Both the position numbers and the translations under genes were made by a program. The notes under the pieces are model-generated. The model was not told the origin of the DNA, did no database searches, and was given only the letters and a program-made list of their open reading frames with translations. This document shows positions 28,001-42,100 of a DNA stretch of 64,000 nucleotides, piece by piece (within the stretch, counting starts at the first letter, position 1; the number at the start of each line of letters is the position of its first letter). This DNA comes from Echinostoma caproni. Lineage: Eukaryota; Platyhelminthes; Trematoda; Plagiorchiida; Echinostomatidae. The DNA is taken from contig UZAN01040072.1 of the NCBI GenBank assembly GCA_900618425.1, forward strand, positions 11,675-75,674, given 5' to 3'.

Positions 28001-31000
28001 AGCTTTTGTGTTTCAGTGTGTTATTTGGTCGTTCATTCAATGACTTTTCACTGTCTGGCACTGCGGCTTCTATTAGTCATCCAATGGGATAAGAGGAACG
28101 TGGACGGGACAGTAGACTATTCGCTGGAAGCTGCCCAGATTAGGCGGTGCATTAGGCGGTTCAATAAAGTGTGCAAACGTCTCTAAACATTGGGAGGAAG
28201 CCTCAATTAGCCCACTCCAACGTCGACTTTACGGATATTTTGATCGGTAAACGGCTTTCCCTCCAAACACCAAACAATACTGAATAGAGTAGCTTGTCCA
28301 GTGAAAAGAGTGGATGGTCAGCCGAAACTAGGAGACGCACAACCACTGGGCTTTGTGCCAAAGAAATTCGTCTGTCCGATATTCGATGAAGTTTCAGGCA
28401 TGGTCCGATCTGTGGAAGTGAAAAACCATCCGATCCAGTTTCCGAAACAGGAAGGTATGCCAGGCGTCAAATTGTCTCAAGATCCGCCTGAATGGGATAG
28501 TCACGACACACAAAACTATTGACTATCCAACAGAGTATTTCTACCTCCAGATGTTTGTCACTGTAAATCGAGAACACAGTATGGGAAATGGCAACTTACG
28601 TTTTCAGACGGGGTATCCATTACGTCTTCAGTAAATCGTGTTGCTTGTTGGCGCNNNNNNNNCCGTATTTAAATAATGACTTAGCGATCTGGCGAAAACG
28701 CGGAAGACTGCTGCGAGCCACCATGAATGCTGGCTCACATACACACACAGGCTTGTGATCCAACTATTTCCCGATGTGTGTCATTCAGAACCAGAGATAG
28801 GTTAGCATGTTCTTCAAATCTGGTTTATTTCAAGTAAGCTATTGTTCGTTTATTTCAAAATGGTGTAGTATTGCCTCCTTACATTCAGCCAATCCAACTG
28901 ATTCTCTCCTCAGCCCACACAATTGCTCATGAAATCTGAGTCTTAATTGACTAGTTGGAAGCTGTACTGTGGTGCATGCGTGCTCGATTAACGATCACCA
29001 CAAATAGGTTACTTTATTCCAATACTTATGGGTCTATTTCATCGAATGCTTTTCGGTACATCAAATCCAGTGTTCTTTTTGCTTTGGTCAAAGTAAAATG
29101 GGAGTGCCGATTGCTAACAGAAATGTTTGTCACTTCGTCAGACCGATCTCCAGCACCACAATATATTCCCGGCGACGGAACTTGGTTAACATTCTTCAAA
29201 GCGTCACATGATAAATTTCGATGTTTGAACGCAAAAGGGTTTTTGTACCTGATTGTTGTAAGTAATTCACCTATTGGTGACCATTCGATTGTGCATCAAT
29301 TTGTCCACGTATAAGTTCATCAGCGGTTGTAATAAAGTGAATATTATTAGAAAATTAACTTTGAGAAGTTGGGCGGATACTTTGTCCAATTTATGCTCAA
29401 ATAGTTTGCCTACCTCCTTGCCCATACTTGCATATGTCAAGCCATATTAACTGTCATTGCCTCTATCTTTGAGCGCTTTTGAAAATCACAATCTTCCTCT
29501 ACAACATTCGTATAGCTTATTGTGCTCTGTTCTACTGATATTAATTATAAGTTGATCACACGATTGGTTTTGTCCAAAGTGGCTTGTGGTTTGTGTGGAG
29601 TCCACCGTTATGCAAACCATTACAGAAATAAGACCATTGAGTAGATGTTCCGACGCGATAAATTCGAAATAGATCTAATTTGATCGATTCAAACCCGTTA
29701 CATTTGATGTAAGTGTACGTACAAGTCAGACTAGCGCCTCTTGCTCAATCCCATAACAACACCGCGGAGACAGAACACGATTTGAGCCAACAGTCAGAAG
29801 GAAATTTTCCGTTTACTTTTCGGTACGCAAATATATAAGAAGCATCAAGCATACGAGAACCACACAGTGACACACTAATCAGATTGCAACCTTGATCGAT
29901 CGAACAACAATTGGCTGATTGGTTGGTTGCATTCATCCAATCCGCGAGCGTGACGATAATGCGTTGATGATAATAATTTTAATAATAATTAAATAATGAT
30001 GATGGAGATGAGGAGGAGGGGGTGGAAGAAGAGGAGGAATGGTAAACCGACAAAAATAACAGCGATGATTTTACTCTGCCACATGAACACTTTAACGAAA
30101 CATGTCTATCCGAATAAATTTGACCGTTGATTATTTGGTTTTTATTTCATCTAAAACCATATTGGTATCATTCCCTGTATCACTGAAGAATACCCGTGCA
30201 GTAAGTTGTTTTGGTCAACCTTCGCTATACAGTTGCGAAAACAGCCGGCAATTTATTTTTTTCATGGCCAGCTACCGTTGTTACGTATCACCTCAATATA
30301 TGCATTCTTCAAACGTTTATTTTTCTCTGTCCTGAAATGAACCGCACTTGATAATTAATATCATCGACCACACATAAATGCTGGTTGCGTCCTAAGCATT
30401 ACAGGAGTTGGGTAAAAATTATTTTGAACAGACGCATCATTCTTATATAAGTTGCAATTTTGAAAACAACGACGTCGGTAGAGATGAAAATAAGCCGATG
30501 TTTCGGTTACTGTGGGTAACCTTTATCAGGTGAATTTTACAATCAATTTAAAATTGTCTTGATAAGGGTTACTAGGGCGTCGGCTTATTTTCACCTGTAC
30601 CGACATCGCTGTTTTCAAAATTTCGATTTGTATAAAAGATATCATATGGCGCACCGATTTTGATGCACCCCGAACGTCATTTGGATTTGACACTATGAAG
30701 ACGAATCATTCCTTCATTACTTTAGTTCTATGAATCCAACATTTTAACCTCATTCGTTGGCTTGTATAATCACGAATTTTAGTACCAGATATGACGACAT
30801 ATCCGTAAGATGGGAGTGAACATTATTTTTTCCTGAAAAGCCGTCGTCATTTGTTATGCATTGCGTTATGCAATGCGTTATGCACATCCGGTGCGTAGCG
30901 CGCACAAAACAAGCGGCATCTCCTTGCATGAAACCCTCAAGAAATGCTTTCACATTCTTAATTCGATTCTTCTCGGTCTCTTCCATAGAAAATCAAAAAT

Positions 31001-34000
31001 TCGATAAATAAAGCCAAACATTTGTTCCATTTATTTTCGGATCAGAATATTAAACGTGTTTAACTGGGGTATTAGTTGCGTCATGCACCACGTTTTACTC
31101 ATCAGAACATTGCTCGTTTTCTTCCTTGCAGCTGAAGAACCACGTTAGTTGGAACTCCAAATTTCATCAATTTTGTTTAAAAGCAAATTTTGTTAAAGTT
31201 TCGTATTAAATACTCCCCAGCCGCTCAAAATTCATCACTTCTTCTGAAGAAACCATTATGGAATGCAGCCCTTGAAACACGTCAACTAAATGATAGCAAC
31301 AATTACATTTAAACCCTGTTCGGGAAATGATTTTCTTTCAGTTGCACTCTACCCTCAGAATTTACGCCTTAAACACAGGCACAACCGTCATACCTCCCTT
31401 ATGACATTGAAAGTGGATGAGATCACCTTTTTAGTCTATTCAACTTATTTCAAATTTTTCATTGAGGCCACATCTCGATCATTTCCATCAAACACATGTT
31501 AATCAGTCTGCGAATAACCTAGTTCACCCGGGTCTCATTAACAGTTTTAATATAAACAACGTCAATACATGATGAAATTTGCACAAAATCAAGTTCATGA
31601 TGATCATGCAATCGGTCGCACCTTCATAGGCACCTATGTGAGCACCGAATAAAACGCCCAAATCTGACTGCCTTTCTCCTCCCCGATGTTTCTCATTCAG
31701 AACAAGAGACAGGTTAGCATTTTTTTCTTGAGGCCGAAATGTTATTCAATCCTTCCGAAACATGCTGCTCTAATTCTGTGCCCCTAACGCATTTTCTCTA
31801 GATGTTTTGAGCTTTCAAAACTCAGCATTCTTACAATCTTGGTCACAGCACATCGGAGTGAGGTTATGGTTAGAACTGTTTGCTACCCAGTCGGAAGAAT
31901 CTACGGGCACCAAAAATTTGAACGTGAATGTGTGAAGGATCAAATGGGAATTTACACCGAGAGTTGCGATTGAAAAAACTCTAACCCTGTATTAATGTAG
32001 TTCTACGTCAAGACCTCTCACTTCCCTTCATGAGTGGACCCAAAATAGACGTATCTTTTTCCGTATAAAGTTAGAACAAGCCATAATATTCTGCACAAAG
32101 TCACTCGGTGAAGGTCAGTTTTTAGAACGGAACGGATATGAAGGATTTAACTTCTATTCCATACCATTCGCCTGGCGGTGAACATTTAAAAGAATTGACG
32201 GTACTAACCAGAACAATGATTTGAAGTGGAGCAGTGAGAGATCGGTTGCTGAGTTATAGTTAGATATTCAGAGTTGTGTAATTCTACCACCCACTTCATG
32301 TTCCAACATTTCAATGTATCAAATTCTAACATATGTTCCGTGGTTGGAATCCCCAATACGGTATTGACGTGCTACCATATATCGTATCCTATAGCGTTGC
32401 ACTCCATAAGCGTGAAATCTTGTAGTTTAGGATGAGGAAGCCTGATTCTTGACTGAATATGCCGTAAAATCGTATTGCTTGTCATCGGATTGGTCTTCGA
32501 AATCATTAGCACAATTATTCACAGAGTGAACAAAAGTGAATATGCAAACACAACGGAATATCGGTGAAATTCCACAGCAATGAGGAGCCGTTTGGGTGAT
32601 TATCCTGCACAGATCAAGTACATGTCCTTGAGTTTGTAAAGAATGGGGAACCACATAACACATGTAAACATTAGCGTATATCTGTCTATATTTCAAATGG
32701 AGAGCGTGTGGATTAGGGAGTAAGAAAATGAATCAGTCTAGACTAGGAATGATGAGCCCAGTCATATGAAATCTTCTGGGAGAATGTTTGAGCAGATTTA
32801 TATGGGGTAGGATTTAAATATTGCACTGGGTGTACAGGTCGGACTTGGCTGTTAGGCGAAAGAAATTTGAGGGACCGATATAGGTCTTCAGGGCTTATGA
32901 GTATATAAACAACGATGATAATAGTTACCCCTCGAGGCAGCCGGGCTGGAGACATAAACATAAAATTCCTGTTAAATTGAATGGGAATAAAAATTTACCG
33001 AAGATGTGAAACAGCAACCCATGGTACCGAGAATTCCTGAAACACGTTAGGGACCAGAAGGAGTTATTGATCATATATCGGCAAAGCAACAGAAAAATCT
33101 TTTCAGTTCATCGGGTCATTGTAATTCAATGAAACATGAGAATCCTCTGAGGCTTCATCGTTTTTCACACCTGTAAACGGACGAGATAGAATGGAAACAT
33201 TTCTATCGCATGCATTGCATTCAATTGGTGGAAAATCAACGGTCTCCCAACAGGTGAAATCCACATCCCCAGATAGTCAACAGTGCATAGTGGCATAAAC
33301 AATAACGAATGGGCTAATCCAGGCATTCATTGTGCAACATGATAACACTTTTCAGGGTTCACTTGAAGGTTCCTTATCTTGAGACTACTCCATAACTGCC
33401 AACCGACCAGTTTGCAGAATAGTTACGGATGACAGATTGGGAAAGTATAAATGAACTACTGTATCCTCTATGTGCTTAATATAAGCAGCAGAGTATTGCT
33501 TATGTGGATGGGTAAAATGTAATCGGGAGCAAAACGTGCAGATAAAATGATGCTTCGATATGGCCCTTGTGTTGTGGGCAACGGCGATTACGTGCGCATA
33601 CTTGTAGCGTGTAAGTTGCTGGCTAGTGGGGGACTACTTGGGGTTAGTCGAAAAAGTATTGAGCAGGATTTTGCTTGCGCATGAAAAGAGGCAAAACTCA
33701 AAGATTGGCATAAAGTTTCTCCAGCAGCAAATGATGGAGAATGATGTTTTAGTAGGATCATTCCAAACAGCCTACAAATCAACTGAGTTGCCGTCACTAG
33801 GTCGGAATGTTTAGGCAGGTTTTTTATTACTGATTTCAGTGCACCAAATCTTCAGTATACGGGAAGACTGTGGAGTAAAAGACAATGGTTGAAATTCCAA
33901 ACGGTTCAAGGAAACGTTTACCGACGCAGCGACAACGCAATCTCAGTAATTGCTAGGATTTGTCCGGGTTAATTGTCGAATGATTTATGCAGTAGTAACT

Positions 34001-36058
34001 AAAACAATGGCGTTGGTCGTATTCATGTTGATTTCATTTGGTATGACGTGGAATGAAGTTACGGTATTACGGGCGCCATGCATCGTAACGTATATATTCG
34101 TGACTGTTGGTCGGCTGGAATCGGATGTCAGAAATCTGAGTCGGAGTTTATGGGGCCTCAATACCACCTTATTTTCAACCTGTGTCTAAGCGTGCACACA
34201 TTTGAGCTAGCGATTATCATTGCTGAAGTATATATAGAGAATCCTTATAAATGTGTACATGTGCATTGGGAATGGAAGTCCCTTCAACAGAAGATACTGT
34301 TTAGGATATGAGGTGTCCGCTGCAGAAATCCATAAAACTTCAAGGCAAATTTCAGTATGCTTCAAACGTCATTGGAATTTGATGAGCGGCGGCTGTATAT
34401 ATTAGCAAAGGCGCAACAGATAGCATGACGATTCCTTAGGCAGCATATTTATTGGTCATAAAACATTACAGAAGGGTTTGGAATTGCGAAATACAGAAAG
34501 GTCGGTGTGACCGGTCATGTCTTGCAGTCTGTTGAGCTGCATTGGATAACACTGTCTGACACCAATTTTGCGATGACGAATTTGATTGAAGAGACCGTGC
34601 TTAGCTCTGGTGAATTGCGTAGAGAAACATCCATACAATGCTCGATCAAAAGTTCTTACACAAAACCGTGTTTTATAAAAGGCAGATTGAATACACTGAC
34701 CAGCCAATTGGAAATATATGTCTAAATTTGTGGCTCGGATACCTAAATTTGTTAGAGGATGATTATCATCTTGTGGTGATTGACGCAAATATATATTTTA
34801 TTCAATTAATACAGGCGATAAATTAGCATTTAAACGATTGAGGATTTTAGATAGGAAAACAGAATCGATGTGTACTTAAAAAAGAAAAAATCTGAATCTT
34901 TGTGTAAATTAAATGCAAAATAGATGCAGTTATATGAGACGCAGTTATTGAATGAGATGTCTTTGGTTTTCTTTCAAGTAAGTATTGCTTTCAGAATCAA
35001 GTGATGCCGAGCAACCAATGAAACCTAGCACAAACTAGATTCTCTATAGACTTCATATCTCACAGGTCAAGTAGTATTGCTGGGTGTTGCACTTTCAGAC
35101 TGAATTGTTTGAGACGATACAGTGACAAAAATTAAACAGATTATCGCTTTGATCAATAATTGGATGCCTGACGTAATAAAGTGCTATCATGAGGATTTTA
35201 AAGTATCAAACAACCATGGGGAAGCTAAATCACCATTGTTTCACGCACTGATATACAACACAAGTAGAACATGTAAATACATAACTGACCAGATTCTTAT
35301 GTTGAACTTCATCTAATCCGAAATGACATTTTTCCCACATGCCTGCAATTTCCTAATGAAGAATGTCCGTATAGTAAGTTATTCGTATTCTACTCGCAAT
35401 GGCAATCACACGATAATTCCTTTATTTCGAAGAAAACTGTCCGGTGTCATGGCAATGATGACTGAAATCAATAACTTTAGGATGTTTGCATTTGACTGAA
35501 AGTTACTTGTGAGTAGTGTGTATGTGTGTGCGACAATTGATATTGATTGATTTGACTGACTATCCTTCGGACTTCACCTTCACGCACAATCCTCAGTTCA
35601 GGACTTCCATGCAGGTTACGAGCGCAACTCGAGTTTAGTGTTTCCGACGCTATGGTTGAATCGATGAACTGGGGATTGTGCGTGAGGCTGAAGTCCGAAG
35701 GGTAGTTAGTCAAATCAATCAATTTTAGGATGGTCACAAGGATAGTTTTCCTACCATAAAGTGCAGTCGACACATTTGAACGGTACTCTCTGTGCGATGA
35801 TAACAGCCTTTATCCCGTAACACTCAGCTACCCCTATCCTCATAAAATTCCTTAACCGATCTCCTCCATACTCATGCTTCCCGGTATACGAAGTGAACCA
35901 CAACGGCATTCACTATCTTACCAGCTTGTCGGACTCNCATTTCGATTGCTCGAGACTTGAATCAATTGAACATTATGTGCACAGAAGAAACCCAGGCGGG
36001 TTTCAAACATCCAATTGGACTTGCGTGCCTCTACTACTACTTCTACTACTACAACTAT

Positions 36059-36111
<53 letters not shown>

Positions 36112-39100
36112 AACGCATATCTTAATCCGGTCAACGAATTAGTGCAAGAATTACGCTTCATCAAAATTCTATCTGTCTACTATTTTCAGTTGAAGAGTAA
36201 AGAGACTTTTCTCATAAGGCCTTTGTCCCGCCCGAAATCACATGTCTATTTGGAGTGGTGACATTGGCATTCAACGAGAGTATAAACTGTCTCATGGAAC
36301 ACGGTTTGCAGGTAGTGATATCGTCTAAAATAAATATAATCACTGTAACTTAAGTTAAATCAAGACAGATAGCCTTAGATATCCTCGAAGTAGCTGTCAG
36401 TGGCTAGGGATTTCCATATGCTGAATTACCGTAAACTTATACGACGTTCTGATCACGTTATTGTTCGATTTCTTCCATTTTGACCAGACCCAGGTTAGTA
36501 TGTTTCTTATATACCATTATTTCTAATTTGATATTTTCATCGTACTTCCTAATGTGGTTTCATTCAAAATCCATCCAGTGGGTTTCGCAAAAACACAACA
36601 CATGCAATGTATCACACCGACACAAATTTCAGTCTTGCTGGGATGATCATAAATCACAAATCATCAATCAATCAGACTAGCACATGTTTGACTGTTCAAT
36701 AGGCAATTCAACAGTGTCACCACGAAAAGTAAATAGTAGTGAAACACATTAAACACCTCTTCAAATCAGCTGGAAACGCCTAGCATAAAAAGGTCCAAAT
36801 TTCATTTGAATAACCCTTGAAAATGGACGCCATAATGAAGCGCTGAAATTGATTATATCAAGGTTTATTCAAATGAATGTTTTTTTAGCCAATAACAGAA
36901 CATCGAAATCATTTCTATTTCGGTGCTGGACAAACACTGTTACAGACTACCTCCGGTGGTCTGCCCCTTTTAGAGTTACCCACCAAATATTGTTTCCCCT
37001 TGTGAAGAATAACGGAATAAAAGTAGCAAAGACAACCTTGTGTGCACCTGCTTGGACAGGTGGGACTGTTTTGTACCTACATGATTTGTAGGAGGAACTG
37101 TTGTTTCGATATAGATAATCCATCAGAAATCTGGAACAAATATCAAATTTGATACATGAAATCTATATGAACTTGGTATTTACGCTAAAAGGAACACAAG
37201 CGCAATCCCCATCCATTTAGTATGGTAGTCAATGAGGAGCAGCTTACATTCGTAGTCAACTCAGCTTGTTACAGATTTTTTTGTTCCTTGAGACGATATA
37301 CAATCGTTTCACTCATACATATGGTAAGTAAACCCGACCTGTTCCACAGATGTTTTATCCACGGTGTCAATGCATGAAAATATTTTCAGAACATCAAGTG
37401 TATGATGATCAGCTTTGGATTCCTTGTTGTGCTCGCGTGGTTAAAGTAGACTGAGTGGATTTCATAACCGACCTTCGGCATATGTATGACATGGATGCTC
37501 GAAGCCGAAATGGATCAAATCAGAATTTTGATCGTTCGATCGAAGGAGATAGTTCGAGGCCAGATATGTCCCTTGGGATCAGGAACGAAATTAAGAGAAG
37601 TAGTGAACACTGGAGTTAGAAACGATGATCAATTACGTCATGAATAGCTGGTGTCACGAGTTTATGTGGGTGCGATTTGTTTGCAGTTGAAAAATAATTC
37701 AACTAACTGGTTGACACATGAAAATCGGCTGTCAAATGAGATGAATGGTAACTGGAACGTGTAGACGAAATCAAGCTTAGCCTTTTGAATAAACTATCTC
37801 CCGATGTTTATCATCTAGAACCGGAAACAGGTGAGAATTACATTCCAACCCCGTGTAGTTTAATCGAACTGCGTTTGACTGTTTGGATAATATGCTGCTG
37901 TATTCTTCTGTCTATAAAACCATTTTGTTTAATACCTCTGGGCTAAAGATATTCGATGTTCTCCCTAGCTCGCCTACTAAATACAAGTATATTACTTGCA
38001 ATTAGAAATAGTTCCCACCGGTCGGTGAACACCCAACTGTGGACCATTTCGTCTGTAAGAAAATGCTGTAATGGAACTACCCAGAAGAATGATTTTGGAA
38101 ACTAACCCTTCAGATTTTAATCGACATTTTACCCAAGTCGCATTGGAGTAATTTGATCTACTCAGAGCGCATGGACAGATAAGTTGACTGCAGACGTAAT
38201 CATTAACTACTATATATATATATATATATATATCACAAGTTTAGACACCATACCGTGTGTCAAACAAATCATAACACAATAATCTTAGAGAGTAAGAAAA
38301 GCGTTCCATGACTTACTTAGGGGCTGAATACTGCACGGCTGCCCAGGTCAGGGCAAGGGAATTTTCTTGGGGAATCCACAATTGGGACTTTAGGATAGTG
38401 AAAGCCTGACTCGCAAGGCAGCGGGGCAGTGTGCGAAAAACGCAATCCATTGTCCAGTTTATCAGATCAACGCTCACTGAACGAGTTCAAACGTTCAAGG
38501 TGCCCAATACATCTCGATGTCCAATCGAGCCGATGATCATTGCAACAAACGGGACGATGTGTGATTTTTGCGCCTCCTCTTTGACGATTTGGAATCAGAG
38601 TTTTTGATTAACTCTGCTAGGTGGAATATCATTGTTCCATCAACCTGACTATAACCTCGGATGTCGACTTTTTGTCCCCTCATTTTAATGGACAAACCCT
38701 CCACTACGTGAAGGCAGCGAGCAGGGCTTCCCCAGCACGGGCTATTTAAAACTCAATTTGTTGGAGTTTTATCAAATCTGATAGTGCTTTTTGAAGACAT
38801 TTTTGTGCAAAGCCGCCAAGCAGCACCACTGGGGCTACTAAGGTGAGATGAGGTAAACTTCGGTGGTTTTCCTGTGTACCGAAATTAAGCGATATCTTTT
38901 GTGTAAATAAAACAAAGCGTCGAGTTTTCAATCTGTGTTCTATTTTTACAATAATAACATGTTCATACTTCCTTTGAACCTTTCTCATTAAAGAATACCC
39001 ATGCAGTAAGTTAGTTTACCGTTTCTTTTCACTATACTATAATATTAAAAACCCCGCGATTTATTTTATAAATAGCCAACGAAGCCAATGTAACTTTTGA

Positions 39101-42100
39101 TACGAATTAGTTGATTGCCACTGAACGGAAGTTCTAATAATTAATGATTCTTGGTGGTTCGAAATAATTTTTCCATCGCATAAGGTCGCATTGATAAAGG
39201 TATACTCTAAGTTGTGTGCAAAAACCAGTGTGTGCAGTGCTCGTGTTCGACTATTAGATTGTTACTGAAAAGCGAACTGGGATGTAGGATGCTACATCGC
39301 ATACATCACGGTTTTATCCGCAAAGTAGCTTTGAGGGATCGATTTCCTTTTGCCCGACAAGGGAGAATCGCCCATAAACATGAAACTCAAGCAGGTAGCT
39401 GTCTATCTTACGTCACGTGTGCTACCTTCACGACGAAACTTCCCACATAAATAAGGTAAATTCTCAGGCCCTCTAATAAGTCGTGGTAGATATTCCTGAT
39501 GTAGCCGTCAATATCAACGAAATTCGATTGTTATAATTGCGCACGGTTTTTAGAGTTGGTGACCAATCGATCTCTTTCACTCAGCACCTGATCCAGGTGA
39601 GTATGCTCCTTCGACTCTGGTAGACCCAAACCTTCTATTTGGGCATTCTCTATCTATGTTGATACGACACCTTCAGGACCAATTTCTGTAAAAAATATTC
39701 CTCTCATATTGGTCAAAATAAACCGTTTCATCAATTTTATTAACGAGTGTTTGAATTCATCTCCCAAAGAATTATACCGCATCCTAGTCACTCGGTAAGA
39801 CGAAATGCCTAGCGAATATGGCTACGATTATTGTACAAAGCATAGGAATTCGCTGTGATCAGCGCAATGTCAGTGGACGTGTAGGCTTCCGCTGAATATT
39901 ATGGTACAAATCTTTGAGTTTGAGAGAAATCTCACTGAACATGCAATAGCAGAAGCGTGTATGCCTGGGTGCTTGTCTTTTCGTGTGCACCACCAAAATT
40001 GGTGTACGATGCATTGCGTAACGTTAACAGTTAGAGGAGTGAAGCGGACAGATTAAACCTAGTAGATCAACGTTTTACAGCTTATAACAGAGGGGGTGAA
40101 GCATACTGTGCCACGCTTTTCTGAGATATACGGCATTGCGATATACAGTCATGGGCTATCAAGAGACAGGAATATAACAAATACATGAAACCAGTGGGAC
40201 ACAAAGCAATTGAAAACAAAACGGATCAAACGATAACGAGTCTTAGTCGGATACTCCACTTGAATCAAAACTTCTGGGATCTCATTCGCAACAAACTGAG
40301 ACCAAAAGGTGTTATGGTTGAAATATTTGGACAATATCGGACAGATGTATCTGGTTCTTATGGATGAGTGAGCTGTGAACATCATTGAATGGTTTATCGT
40401 TATTGCCCTACTTTAAAAGATTAGAAGTGATAATTCTATGGGAATTCACGCGAATTTCGCTTGGCTAAGACAAATGCGCACATTTTCTTACACAAGCTTG
40501 TCGAATAAACCAAGATAACGGAATGGGTTACAGTAATTCAAACACTGCATCGTACGCGTTTTCAATAGGAAATGAAATATTTTCGTTAGCACTCAAAAAA
40601 ATGTGGAAAGAAAGAATGAATGCGAATTTAAAAATAACGCCTTGTAATACACCCTGTATAGGGAGCAGTGGCGAACATTTGTGGTTATTCGAACATCTGA
40701 ACTGCTGGTAGTTTGAGTAATATCTGGTCAGTCCTTCAGTTGTTGGGAGTTCAACTTTAGCAAAGGATAGATCATTGTGCAGTAATTGGCTATCAGTCGT
40801 AGTGAATCCATCAATTTCATACAGGAACCATACGCAAAATGCCATGATCTTCTATGAAATATGTGTATTATTACGGTGTAATAGAGAAGCGTGAGCATCC
40901 AGCGTAAGTCGGTGAACGGTATAAACCAAAGCTCATTCATCGACAAACAGTGCGTGAACCCCAATTCAAGGAGAAGCCTTTCAAACATCTTCAAAACGTC
41001 CGAGTTGCACGGAAAAGAATAAATTATTTTAAGAGCTTATCGTCAGTACTAGGGTGATTAAAGCCACTTACCAGGAATTGGGAAAACCGATTGAAATTCC
41101 AAACAGTACCTGATTATACGAACAAAACATGCTGTCACAACTAAAGGAGAAATTGTGTTTCAGTCGCAAGAGTCAGTAGAATTCCACTGATTAGATTTTC
41201 AATGTCCGCAGGATTAATAACCTGGTTGATAATAGACANCACCGCTTAACTTTAACGTGACAGGAAATGCAGTGCCGATGTTAGAGAAACTTAATTCCAA
41301 TCCCTGTATACCCAAAGCAGTGGAGCGATGTTGGAGGATATGCTAACATATTACCGGGCGAGGCTTTCCACGTCTCCCGAACGGAGATCAACAATATGTA
41401 ATATTGCCCCTATGAAGTTCGTTGTTCATGGATTTCGAAAGGGGACTGACTGCAATATACTTATCGGATTTTCAAGCGAAGTTAGATAGCGTGTCTAGCG
41501 GTCCCAGAAACTGAAAATAAAGCAAAGTGGCAAAAACCTGCAAAATATCATAGCTTCATTTGTTAAACACTAAATCATAAGAAAGATTTGATGTTTGAGG
41601 CCATAACATCAAGCAAACAGGGCTTATCAGGCTTCAACGAGAAACGAGAGGGTTGAACCTTTAATAATAAGGGATCAGAACTATTGTCAGAGACACAATT
41701 CCTACAGTATACCGATGCGATAGATTGACAAAATCTTTTTCGTGTTTGCAAGACATCTGGTAGGCGAGGTAGCAGGGATGGGGGAAAAAGATGCAGGTAG
41801 AAAACGACTCCCACAGTGTTCAAAAGCTGTCTCAAATGTTGAATTAAAGCTATCTATGTACACCATCAGTATATAGCTGAATTTCACAGAAGTCATCCTA
41901 ATCTCAGAGATAGGATAGAGAACTGTGCACGTGAATAATTTAGTGTGTAGAATTACAATACATGACAGACGCTTTTATATGAAGTGCAGACTAAGCAACC
42001 ACACTTTTAGTAGAGGGAAACCAAGGAGTATGATGAACGAGATTGTCGAGTTGTAATGTTTCCAACGGAGTCATAACCATGGAGGCGTGTCCAGGAATGG

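Larger units (their letters stand above)
25331..28788 (+). other. Intron 16-17, 3.5 kb
   Basis: It holds one further exon-like segment (25532-25543), a B2-like sequence without a donor (28439-28450), and an 8 N gap at 28655. A 73-codon open frame near 28301 matches nothing I recognise. The rest shows no gene. Confidence 0.5.

Noticed and set aside
28301..28522. Open frame of 73 codons with plausible composition
   Set aside because: No recognisable domain; bounded by decayed intron sequence. Could be a transposon remnant, but I have no evidence.
31848..31856. 9 bp segment cacatcgga before gtgagg
   Set aside because: Weak donor, and no related copy in the duplicated introns.
34007..34189. Hydrophobic open frame starting M-A-L-V-V-F-M-L-I-S-F
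   Set aside because: It looks like a signal peptide but has no consensus donor and no family match, and it sits inside an intron of the micro-exon gene. Alternative first exon not excluded, but unsupported.
35894..36261. Long frames through the CTA repeat (poly-Leu or poly-Val)
   Set aside because: Produced by the microsatellite; no conserved flanking protein.
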